Shown here in pieces: positions 23,788 through 31,128 of a stretch of DNA of 31,191 nt. Where the stretch lies: contig JADJRD010000013.1 of assembly GCA_016712405.1 (NCBI GenBank), forward strand, positions 1-31,191, written 5' to 3'. The position numbers and the translations under genes are program-made. The notes under the pieces were generated by a model that did not search any database, was not told the origin of the DNA, and was given only the letters and a program-made list of their open reading frames with translations. This stretch comes from Cellvibrio sp. Its GTDB lineage: Bacteria; Pseudomonadota; Gammaproteobacteria; Pseudomonadales; Cellvibrionaceae. Numbering within the stretch: position 1 is the stretch's first letter; the number at the start of each line of letters is the position of its first letter.

Positions 23788-25304
23788 AGTCGCCCGTTAA
23801 AAACCCACTTTAAAAATCCACAATTCAAGCGATAGTGACTGCGTGAAAAACACAGTCACTATTTTTCGACAATAACGCCGATAACCATTGCCAGATTTTG
23901 GGACAAAAAAATCGCAGCCACCGAAGTAGCAAGCGAAAGTTGTAACCAATACCTGCCAACAACGCATTGATTTTGTCGCCATCAATACCTTTTAAGAAAT
24001 TTCTGCCTAATGCATGATCCGATTTCAAATGCCCAATAATCGGTTCAACAACGCTGCGGCGTTTTAATTCTTTTTTAATCGTACCTTTCACGCCTCGTTT
24101 TTGTCCCGATTTAAAAACGCGATATTTATGTTCGTAATCATGCCCTTGATAACCTTTATCGACATAAATTCGTTCTGGTGTGACACCTGTTTGCTCTGTG
24201 AAGGATTTCAATATGGGCGCAAGTGTGTGCCCATCAAACGGATTTAGATGTAAAGCACCAATGTGCAAAACAAAATGCCCGCCCGGTGCAGAATTGACAT
24301 TGGTTGTTACCGACACTTTGCAGCCAAACTCATAAGGCTTATGTGCTTTGCCTTTACCAATGCATTCTGTTTCTGGCGCATGCCATGAATAGATTTTTTC
24401 TTTGCTGTGACGCTGTTGATGTTGCGCAGTAAATGCCTTTAATAAATCCCCCGCAAAAATATCTTTCAGTGCATCATTACCCTGTATTTTACGGCTAATA
24501 TCACGAATTACTCGACCTAACCGTGTACGAATGAATTTCTCTTCTCGCTTTGCACGTTTCATTTGTTTGGCGTGACGATAGCGTCCACTTTTAATCGCTG
24601 CACGTTTAACCACGCGTTCATAGGTTTGACGTAAATCGATATTGTTTCTCTTGGCAAGATCGACCAGAGAGGTGATGGCTTTGCGCATCAAACCTACATC
24701 GGTTGGAAAAGTCACGGCTTTTGGTTGAACGGTGGTATCCACCACAATGCGTTTAAGTTGATCGGGTTTTAATGCCTTTGATACAAAGGCAATGCGTAAA
24801 CTTTCTTGTAATAACTGCTCAAAAAATGATTCGCCGACTCGCTTGCGCCAATGCGTCATGGACGAGCGCTGAATGGGAAAAGTATGTTGAAAAAATTCTT
24901 CGCCGCAAAAATACTGGTAATACGGATTTTCAACCCAGCGTTCGCAAACAGCTTCGTCTGATAATTGGTTACATGCTTTTAAAATATGCAGACCGATAAT
25001 AAAGCGAGAGGGAATTGCAGGGCGGCCCTCAACAGCGAAAAACGGTTGCACCTGTTGGTCGATATGCGCCCAATCAATTTTATCGGCTAGCCGTACGAGC
25101 TCATGCTGAGTGTTGATGATTTGGGTTAAGCGAGAACGAAAAGATCGTCGATTTTCGTTTCTTTTGGTGGGCGGGGTTTCACAATAATGAACTCCAAATC
25201 GCAAGGTTTTGTATAGTCTAATGCGGTTTTCTTGCAATTTGGAGTGTTAATTTTGCTTATTTTTTCTTTGAAATTAGTGAGTTAAGTGGTTTTAACGGGC
25301 GACT
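23788..25304. mobile_element. Complete IS5-type insertion sequence
   Basis: 1517 bp. Ends AGTCGCCCGTTAAAAACC (23788) and the complement of AGTCGCCCGTTAAAACCACT (25304). It is flanked by ATTT on both sides (23784-23787 and 25305-25308). The uninterrupted duplicate of this cassette reads CTATATTTAACAAAACAGC at the same place, which confirms a 4-bp duplication and an exact insertion point. It separates the leader of the Cys-rich cassette from its genes and carries one intact transposase on the minus strand. Confidence 0.93.
23825..25237 (-). CDS. IS5-type DDE transposase, intact
   Basis: A 470-aa product, the only intact transposase in the window. The N-terminal region contains GRPAIPSRFIIGLHILKACN and NPYYQYFCGEEFFQH (DUF772-type). 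The catalytic triad is readable: Asp in IVVDTTVQPKAVTFPTDVG, Asp in RIYVDKGYQGH, Glu in RRSVVEPIIGHLKSDHALGR. KAHKPYEFGCKVSV is shared with the left-edge element. The basic middle region (RHAKQMKRAKREEKFIRT) is probably for DNA binding. It catalyses cut-and-paste movement of its own element. The start at 25237 lies within about 70 bases of the right end, as usual for the family. Confidence 0.93.
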   Translation of the reverse strand: MQENRIRLYKTLRFGVHYCETPPTKRNENRRSFRSRLTQIINTQHELVRLADKIDWAHIDQQVQPFFAVEGRPAIPSRFIIGLHILKACNQLSDEAVCERWVENPYYQYFCGEEFFQHTFPIQRSSMTHWRKRVGESFFEQLLQESLRIAFVSKALKPDQLKRIVVDTTVQPKAVTFPTDVGLMRKAITSLVDLAKRNNIDLRQTYERVVKRAAIKSGRYRHAKQMKRAKREEKFIRTRLGRVIRDISRKIQGNDALKDIFAGDLLKAFTAQHQQRHSKEKIYSWHAPETECIGKGKAHKPYEFGCKVSVTTNVNSAPGGHFVLHIGALHLNPFDGHTLAPILKSFTEQTGVTPERIYVDKGYQGHDYEHKYRVFKSGQKRGVKGTIKKELKRRSVVEPIIGHLKSDHALGRNFLKGIDGDKINALLAGIGYNFRLLLRWLRFFCPKIWQWLSALLSKNSDCVFHAVTIA

Positions 25305-25337
25305 ATTTAACAAAACAGCAATTTGCATGTGTGGCTT

Positions 25338-25622
25338 ATGAAATTATCCATCCAATCAGTTATTAAAACTTTGCTAGCAGTAACTATTCTGCTTCAGGTT
25401 TTTGGCGCTGCTTTGGTTTCTGCAACTGAATGCTGCCCTGAAAATAAACCCTGTCATGAAATGATGCCTGCATCGCCTGTTTGTGCAAACTGTCTTTGTG
25501 TGGGTATTTCGTCTGGTGAGCTGCTATATTTTAAAAGCTATCTGGGTTTTCAAAATACTCCAAACTTTAAATCTCATTATCAATCAATTAACGTTAATGC
25601 TATTTTACGGGCCTCCAAATAA
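25338..25622 (+). CDS. Exported Cys-rich protein, copy 1 (C-terminus frameshifted)
   Basis: A 94-aa product from ATG 25338. The signal peptide (SIQSVIKTLLAVTILLQVFG) is followed by a mature part with ECCPENKPCHEMM and CANCLCVG, seven cysteines plus His and Met within about 30 residues, suggestive of metal binding. The end differs from copy 2: here it reads NAILRASK, there NAIWRPPNNFLSYLN. The WRPP-type ending is the likelier ancestral one, so copy 1 seems to have gained a base near 25608. Separated by the insertion sequence from the cassette leader. First gene of a pair with the peptide at 25678. Confidence 0.65.
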   Translation: MKLSIQSVIKTLLAVTILLQVFGAALVSATECCPENKPCHEMMPASPVCANCLCVGISSGELLYFKSYLGFQNTPNFKSHYQSINVNAILRASK

Positions 25623-25677
25623 TTTTTTTGTCTTACTTAAACTAAAATTATTTTTCTATTAAATGAATGAGGCTTAT

Positions 25678-25809
25678 ATGAAAACCAAAGTATTTAAATT
25701 AATAGCAGTTTTTTCTGTGTTCAGCATACCAACTACCGTTTTGGCAGCTGGAGCTTGTTGTGTAATTGGTGCGGCTTGTTGTGTTGGCAGCATGCCTTGT
25801 TGTTTGTAA
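25678..25809 (+). CDS. 43-aa secreted peptide with three Cys-Cys pairs, copy 1
   Basis: ATG 25678 follows AATGAGG by five bases. The signal peptide (KTKVFKLIAVFSVFSIPTTV, cut after LAA) releases a mature peptide of about 20 residues: GACC, VIGAACC, VGSMPCC, L. The repeat CC-x(4-5)-CC with Gly/Ala spacers has no other polar residues. The DNA of the 26911 copy encodes the same peptide with no change, while the neighbouring gene has drifted, so the peptide seems to be under selection. Likely roles are metal capture or a disulfide-linked secreted peptide; this is inference. No modification enzymes are nearby. Confidence 0.7.
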   Translation: MKTKVFKLIAVFSVFSIPTTVLAAGACCVIGAACCVGSMPCCL

Positions 25810-25833
25810 CCACCTAATTAAATAGGTGAAATA

Positions 25834-25868
25834 AAGCTCAGTGCGCTTGTAGAGGCACTGAGCTTTTT
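25834..25868 (+). terminator. Rho-independent terminator, copy 1
   Basis: Perfect 11-bp stem AAGCTCAGTGC / GCACTGAGCTT with a 10-base loop, followed by a short T run. A smaller hairpin CACCTA/TAGGTG (25811-25828) precedes it. A terminator inside a cassette is unusual and implies the pair has its own promoter. Confidence 0.85.
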
Positions 25869-25874
25869 AATCAT

Positions 25875-26005
25875 ACCTAACAAGGCGTTTGAGCATCAGT
25901 CGCTTCGCTCCTTGGACAGTATTTAAGTCGCTTTTTTATGGTTTGCTTCGCAAAGTATTCCATAAAAAACCGCCTTAAATACTGCCGCTGAACTTAACGT
26001 TAAAT
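25875..26005 (+). other. attC site 42 (GCATCAGTCGCTTCGC type)
   Basis: R'' ACCTAAC at 25875-25881 and R' GTTAAAT at 25999-26005. Confidence 0.88.
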
Positions 26006-26365
26006 ATTTTAGTTTGAAGGTTTTGCAAGTTTAGTTAAATTACCGTTTGGCTTGTGCAGCTTTGAAAAATCTCACGCTGTAGGCGAAAGCAAGTAGAAAG
26101 TTAGACTTGGCTTTCGAGAAAAAGCAAAGTCAAAGCCAAAAGCAAAAGCTCGCTGGCATTTTGCAAGGCCTTAGAATTTGTTTGTGCTAAATCAAAGTTA
26201 GGTTACATTAGTGAGTACGAAGTTTTTTGTCGTACTTTTGAAGAACGAGGCCATGAAGCTTAGGTAAAAATCAAAAGGTTTGTCGCCTCAGGCTTTAGGT
26301 CGTTAAGCGTTCTGTTCAGTATTTTTTTGGCTTGCGGTGAATTTGTACATTTGCTAACTTGTCTT
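26000..26365 (+). repeat. NC-A non-coding cassette
   Basis: A full unit sitting between the two copies of the Cys-rich cassette. The hairpin is AGTACGA/TCGTACT. No gene is seen. Confidence 0.85.
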
Positions 26366-26495
26366 TTTTAACAAAGCCATCAAGCATCGTTCCGCCTCCA
26401 CTGGACAGTTTTTCTGCTGCGCTTTTGTGAATTTACTTCGTAAATCTTTATCACAAAATCACAGCAGAAAACTGCCGCTTATAGCAACGTTAGGT
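26366..26495 (+). other. attC site 43 (long CACTGGACAG type, small deletion)
   Basis: R'' TTTTAAC at 26366-26372 and R' GTTAGGT at 26489-26495. CGCTTCGCTC is reduced to CGCCTC compared with sites 22 and 23. Confidence 0.87.
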
Positions 26496-26510
26496 ATACG
26501 GCGTGCACAG

Positions 26511-26539
26511 AGCTAGCTTTATTTCTTGACTAAAGCTAT
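26511..26539 (+). promoter_or_regulatory. Inverted repeat in leader of duplicated cassette, copy 2
   Basis: Same TAGCTTTA/TAAAGCTA pair as in copy 1, here directly joined to TATTTAACAAAACAGC and the gene. It may hold the cassette promoter (TTGACT inside the loop). Confidence 0.35.
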
Positions 26540-26572
26540 ATTTAACAAAACAGCAATTTGCATGTGTGGCTT

Positions 26573-26878
26573 ATGAAATTATCCATCCAATCAGTTATTA
26601 AAACTTTGCTAGCAGTAACTATTCTGCTTCAGGTTTTGGCGCTGCTTTGGTTTCTGCAACTGAATGCTGCCCTGAAAATAAACCCCTGTCATGAAATGAT
26701 GCCTGCATCGCCTGTTTGTGCAAACTGTCTTTGTGTGGGTATTTCGTCTGGTGAGCTGCTATATTTTAAAAGCTATCTGGGTTTTCAAAATACTCCAAAC
26801 TTTAAATCTCATTATCAATCAATTAACGTTAATGCTATTTGGCGGCCTCCAAATAATTTTTTGTCTTACTTAAACTAA
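26573..26878 (+). CDS. Exported Cys-rich protein, copy 2 (middle out of frame)
   Basis: A 101-aa product from ATG 26573. Compared with copy 1 one T is missing in CAGGTTTTGG and one C is added in AAACCCCTG, so about 18 residues are read in another frame (VLALLWFLQLNAALKINP instead of the version with SATECCPENKP). The signal peptide cleavage region and one Cys pair are lost, but CHEMMPASPVCANCLCVG and the rest are kept. It ends NAIWRPPNNFLSYLN, probably the original C-terminus. Each copy therefore has a different defect. Confidence 0.6.
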   Translation: MKLSIQSVIKTLLAVTILLQVLALLWFLQLNAALKINPCHEMMPASPVCANCLCVGISSGELLYFKSYLGFQNTPNFKSHYQSINVNAIWRPPNNFLSYLN

Positions 26879-26910
26879 AATTATTTTTCTATTAAATGAA
26901 TGAGGCTTAT

Positions 26911-27042
26911 ATGAAAACCAAAGTATTTAAATTAATAGCAGTTTTTTCTGTGTTCAGCATACCAACTACCGTTTTGGCAGCTGGAGCTTGTTGTGTAATT
27001 GGTGCGGCTTGTTGTGTTGGCAGCATGCCTTGTTGTTTGTAA
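26911..27042 (+). CDS. 43-aa secreted peptide with three Cys-Cys pairs, copy 2
   Basis: It encodes the same peptide as the copy at 25678 and keeps the same ribosome site (AATGAGG) and spacing. Its upstream partner gene is altered, so the peptide may be the main product of the cassette. Confidence 0.7.
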   Translation: MKTKVFKLIAVFSVFSIPTTVLAAGACCVIGAACCVGSMPCCL

Positions 27043-27066
27043 CCACCTAATTAAATAGGTGAAATA

Positions 27067-27103
27067 AAGCTCCAGTGCGCTTGTAGAGGCACTGAGCTTT
27101 TTT
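27067..27103 (+). terminator. Rho-independent terminator, copy 2
   Basis: Same hairpin as copy 1 but with an extra C in the left arm (AAGCTCCAGTGC against GCACTGAGCTT), giving a one-base bulge. The T run is one longer (six). Confidence 0.8.
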
Positions 27104-27109
27104 AATCAT

Positions 27110-27237
27110 ACCTAACAAGGCGTTGCAGCATCAGTCGCTTGCTCTTGGACAGTATTTAAGTCGCTTTTTTATGGTTTGCTTCGCAAAGTATTCCATAAAA
27201 ACCGCCTTAAATACTGCCGCTGAACTTAACGTTAAAT
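27110..27237 (+). other. attC site 44 (GCATCAGTCGCTTGCTC type)
   Basis: R'' ACCTAAC at 27110-27116 and R' GTTAAAT at 27231-27237. The head (GGCGTTGCAGCATC) and a few bases differ from site 42. Confidence 0.88.
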
Positions 27238-27600
27238 ATTTATAGCGTTAATGTTTTGCAATTTCAGTTAAATTACCGTTCGGCTTGTGCAGCTTTGAAA
27301 AATCTCACGCTGAACGCAAAGGCAAGTAGATAGTTGGTCTTGGTATTCAAGAAAAGCAAAAGCAATATCAAAAGCCAAAGCTCGCTGGCATTTTGCAAGG
27401 CTTTAGAATTTGGTTGTGCCGAATTGAAGTTAGGTTACATTAGTGAGTACGAAGTTTTTTTGTCGTACTTTTGAAGAACGAGGGCCATGAAGCTTAGGCA
27501 AAAATCAAAAGGTTTTCCGCCTCAGGCTTTAGGTCGTTAGGTTTTCTGTTCGGTATTTTTTCGGCTTGCAGTGAATTTGTACATTTGCTAATTTGTACTT
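27232..27600 (+). repeat. NC-A non-coding cassette, TTATAGCG subtype
   Basis: Nearly identical to the unit at 12565-12932, nearly 15 kb away, apart from single-base run-length differences. No gene is seen. Confidence 0.85.
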
Positions 27601-27715
27601 GTTTAACAAAGTCATCAAGCGGATGCATTTTTTTGTTGCGCTTTTGCATTCGCGGTGCTCATTGAGTGTAACTCAAAAGCGCAACAAAAACGCACCGCTT
27701 ATAACAACGCTACGT
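27601..27715 (+). other. attC site 45 with degenerate R'
   Basis: R'' GTTTAAC at 27601-27607. R' reads GCTACGT at 27709-27715 instead of GTTRRRY; the T next to the crossover point is lost. Confidence 0.78.
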
Positions 27716-28104
27716 GGGCTTTAAAATTAAGCTGAAAAGCTTCGGAAGGTTCGCAAAAGCAAAAGCTTTTGTTGTGTTTTTGGAAAAATTGAGCGCTTCG
27801 GGTAATTTGAAAAACATAATTTGAAGCAATGTTTTTTTTTGTTTTTCTGGCTCGGAAAGCTTGTGCCACGGACTCTAACGTTCTGAAATATTTCTGGTTC
27901 CTTCGGTAGCGCAGTTTTTCGCAAGCAGTTTTATCGATAGCAGTAGTTTTGAATCTTCTGGTTTTGGTTTGTTTTTAATCTTTGCTTTCGTTTCAGATAG
28001 CTTTATGTAAAGTTGGTTTCGCTAGTTTTGCTTCGGAAGGCTTGGATTTTAGGTTTTTTTATTTTTCCTCGCTGTTTCCTGCAAAATCACAGTAACAAAA
28101 ATTC
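27710..28104 (+). repeat. NC-D non-coding cassette, copy 2
   Basis: Related to 5031-5405 by AATATTTCTGGTTCCTTCGG and TTTTTCGCAAGCAGTTTTA. Shows AAAAGC/GCTTTT inverted pairs near 27757-27770. No credible gene. Confidence 0.65.
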
Positions 28105-28245
28105 ACGTAACAAGTCGTTGCAGCATCACTCCGGCGCTTCGCGCCTACGTTTGAACAGTTTTGCGTTGCGCTTTTGTGAAATTCGCTGCGCAAATTTTTA
28201 TCACAAATCACAACACAAAAACTGCCGCTGAACTCGGCGTTAAAT
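28105..28245 (+). other. attC site 46 (141 bp, GCGCTTCGCGC insert)
   Basis: R'' ACGTAAC at 28105-28111 and R' GTTAAAT at 28239-28245. The longest attC here; the 5' arm contains a perfect mini-hairpin GGCGC/GCGCC. Confidence 0.85.
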
Positions 28246-28604
28246 ATGAGAACTCATATGGACGAAGAACAAAAAAATCAAATATTGAGTATGCTATTCG
28301 AGAAATTGGTCGGAATGTCAGTTCAGCTGATTTTTCCGTTAATATTTTCTATTTTACTTTTCTTGGCTTACTATAAACTGCGAGCGCTTTCCTTAGCTGG
28401 TATTCATCCAGCCATAGAACCCTGGGTAAAGGCATATTATTTTATGGCCTTTCCATAGCGGTACCAATTTTATTAATTCCAGTTGTAGTATTTATCGGCG
28501 GCGATGCTTTTGAAAATTATTCAGGCGTTTTTCTAGGTGTAGTAACGCTGGCACTTTCAATTGGCAGGAACCTTTTTCTTTTTAAAGCGGTTTCGATTTT
28601 GTGA
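28246..28604 (+). pseudogene. Membrane protein gene broken by one-base deletion
   Basis: ATG 28246 sits immediately after R'. The first frame encodes DEEQKNQILSMLFEKLVGMS, a membrane segment (LIFPLIFSILLFLAYY) and IHPAIEPWVKAYYF, then stops at 28458. Adding one T to the T4 run near 28442 continues YGLSIAVPILLIPVVVFIGG, then DAFENYSGVFLGVVTLALSI and GRNLFLFKAV to TGA 28602-28604. The restored protein is about 119 aa with three membrane segments. No family is recognised. Confidence 0.65.
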
Positions 28605-28610
28605 ACAGTC

Positions 28611-28744
28611 TTTTAACAAGGTGGTCAAACATCGTTCCGCTTCGCTCCACTGGACAGTTTTCTGTTGCGCTTCTGCATTCGCGGTGCTCATTGTGTGTAA
28701 CACATAAGCGCAACACAAAACTGCCGGTTACCTTAACGTTATGC
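28611..28744 (+). other. attC site 47 (long CACTGGACAG type), last in window
   Basis: R'' TTTTAAC at 28611-28617 and R' GTTATGC at 28738-28744. The following cassette is interrupted within 100 bases by the IS66-type element. Confidence 0.88.
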
Positions 28745-29124
28745 AAGCGCATGGAGAAATTTAGTGCTATTTTCCGAGAATGTAATTTACATACAAATTG
28801 AACATGACTGTTTTAACTTCTTGCACGTTCAATCGTAAGCGCCAAATAAACCCCACTCTTGCCAGCTTGTAGCAATATCGCACAGCAAAATCCGAAAATT
28901 CCCACTGGCACATAAAATTTCAATGGATAAAATGACCAGCGCAAGGACGGGAACCAAAACAGGAGGTTTTGGTTAACGGAAAAACGTTTCAGGACGAAAC
29001 GATTAAATGGATGTTGAACTGTAGGAAAAAGGCAGGAGCCGATGATGTCATGATGACGTTTGAACTGCAGGATGCGGGAGTTGGCAAGGACTTGACTCCT
29101 TTTTATTTCGAATGTATTTTCTTA
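28745..29124. other. Start of last cassette and IS66 left-end region
   Basis: 28745-28834 is the beginning of a cassette with only a 16-codon frame (ATG 28751). GTAAGCGCC at 28835 matches the usual GTAAGCG end of IS66-family elements. From 28936 to about 29196 a + strand frame without a good start reads GKTFQDETIKWMLNC and then VMMTFELQDAGVGKDL; it is not recognised and may be a remnant. Otherwise nothing is identified. Confidence 0.4.
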
Positions 29125-30712
29125 TTATTGTTTTTCGTTTTTCAGATCACAATTCCACGGCAAACATTTTTCTATTTCTTCAACAGTTGTTGCGTTAGGT
29201 AATTCCGTAAAAATATTTTCAAATAGGCATAAGGTTCAAGGCCATTGGCTTTTGCAGTTTCAATCAAGCTGCATAAATTAGCACTTGAGGTTGCGCCTTT
29301 TTGACCTCGCACTGAACAACCAATTTTTTCGACCCACCACAAAAGGTCTAATAGCATTTTCAGCGGCATTGTTATCTATCGGATAATCCCCCGAATCGAG
29401 ATAACGAATTAATCTTGGCCATTGCTCGTGTAAATAAAATAACGGCTTACCAATCGCCGATTCAGGCGGCGAATGGGCAATGCTTTATCCAGCCAGGATT
29501 TTAATTTATCGATAATCGGTTTGGATTGTTGTTGTCGTACAGTCAATTTTTCGGATGATGTCTTTTTCTTTGATATCACTTTCAATGCGATGGAGTTGTT
29601 GAATGTAGGCCAATGCCTGATCCGCTTTCCGGTTTTGCCTTTGGTTGCATTTTGCGCATCGATAAATTTCCAGGTCGTTGCACTACCCAACAACCTAATC
29701 GATGTAGTTGATTTTGTCCGCACACACCGTTGTAGCCGGAAAACCATCGACCATCAGTGCGGCCCTTGATAATCGCGCAGTAAAGCTTCAGCGGCTTTCC
29801 ACTGCGTGTCGGCTCGTATTGAAACAACACCGCAGGCACAGGTTGGCCGTGTACGGCGCAATACCCACATAAAACTCTGTGTTTCAGCCGCGCGGCCAGG
29901 TTCATTCAAGACTTACACTCTGATACCGTCTGCGTGAAGAATGTTTTGATCCAATATTTTTCGTGGGTCCAGGTCGTCAGTGGTTGCACTAATAACTGGC
30001 CGCAACGAATCATCCAATTCGCTGGCCATGAAGGTGCGATCCAACTCAATGCCAATACGTTTGAAGATGTCGATTTGTCGATAAAGTGGTAAAGCATCTA
30101 CATATTTTGTGTAGCAACACTTTCGCGAACAACCAGGGTGATGCGATACTTTTGTCCGATAAGAGTTGGGCGAGCTTACTGGCCGTGATTAAATCCCTTC
30201 GCAGCAAGGGCAGGCGTATTTAAACGCTTGTGGTGCAACACTTGAATCTTCGCTGGAATCACATCCAGTTGTTCCTGATGATTCAAAACCGATTTGTTTT
30301 AAAAACAGGGAACCATCGTGCCGGGCAGACTTTCTGCTCGCTGAGGCAGATCATGGATAATCTCAACGCCGGGTAAATTCGCAGGAATAGATTCATGATG
30401 TTTTTTTTTGCCATTGATGGCTGCAACAGTAACCGTGGCATCTTGTGAGTTTTAGCTTCGGTATTCGAAGAAGCCTTTCATCTTCTTGCTCCTCAACAAA
30501 CAAGTCAGCCTGAATCGCTTCCAGCTTTTCACTGGAGGATCCAAACTGTTTTGATTCAGTGAGCGGATGTAATCTTCAAGCAGTTGAATGCGGTTGTTTT
30601 TATCAGAGATGACTTTATTGTTTTCTGAAATAATTTTTATCTTTTTTTTTTTTTCAGAAATTATTTCTTTTAGTTGATCTATTTCTTAGAGTGATTTCGA
30701 GTATTTTTGCAT
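29125..30712 (-). pseudogene. tnpC: IS66 transposase TnpC remnant, multiple frameshifts
   Basis: The pieces run in order from the probable start at 30712: QLKEIISEKKKK coiled coil, then RIQLLEDYIRSLNQNRFGSS (IS66 N-terminal leucine-zipper and SSEKLE motif), YVDALPLYRQIDIFKRIGIE, TFMASELDDSLRPVISATTD, ILDQNILHADGI, a KGRTDGRWFSGYNGV piece, NNAAENAIRPFV with the catalytic Glu, and LIETAKANGLEPYAYLKIFL near the end. The stop is at 29125-29127. These are diagnostic IS66 segments, but they lie in different frames with several premature stops, so no functional transposase is encoded. Confidence 0.85.
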
Positions 30713-30773
30713 GAATGTATTTCTTTTAAAATGCCATTCATGCAACAGAAAAATCACGCTTTAATAACAATAA

Positions 30774-31128
30774 TTATATTAAAACTAAATCCGTAAATAC
30801 AGATTCAGTGTGAGGCGTTAACTTCGCAATATCCAATCCACATAACAACCAATCAAAGCTGCTCATCGGTTAATAACAAAACAGAATCACCCTTGCGCGG
30901 CCATTTGAACCTGTTTCTCTCAAGCGTTTATACCACAAACAAAACCCGGTTTTGTCCCAGTAAAAATTTTGATTTTGTTACGCAGGCGATTGCCAAACAC
31001 AAAACAGTGCACCGGAAAATACATCCAGCTCATCGTCGCTCACGCGAATGCCCCACGACATTAATCGACTGCCGGAAATCCACAGGGTCGCGGTGCACAT
31101 AAATCGTAACTGATTCCCGGCGAATCAT
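30774..31128 (-). pseudogene. tnpB: IS66 accessory protein TnpB remnant
   Basis: Start ATG at 31128. The first frame gives RRESVTIYVHRDPVDFRQSI, the typical IS66 Orf2 opening (HR-PVDFR-SINGL). Later pieces are DVFSGALFC, IKIFYWDKTGFCLWYKRLE (partly in another frame) and LDIAKLTPHT, and the stop is at 30774-30776. The total length of about 355 bases is normal for the family. At least two frameshifts are needed to join the parts. Confidence 0.8.

Noticed and set aside
23797..23985. Minus-strand 62-codon ORF at the end of the intact IS
   Set aside because: It overlaps the transposase 3' end in another frame and has no start signals.
30893..31102. Plus-strand 69-codon ORF near the right edge
   Set aside because: It lies over the tnpB remnant, whose IS66 motifs are on the minus strand.
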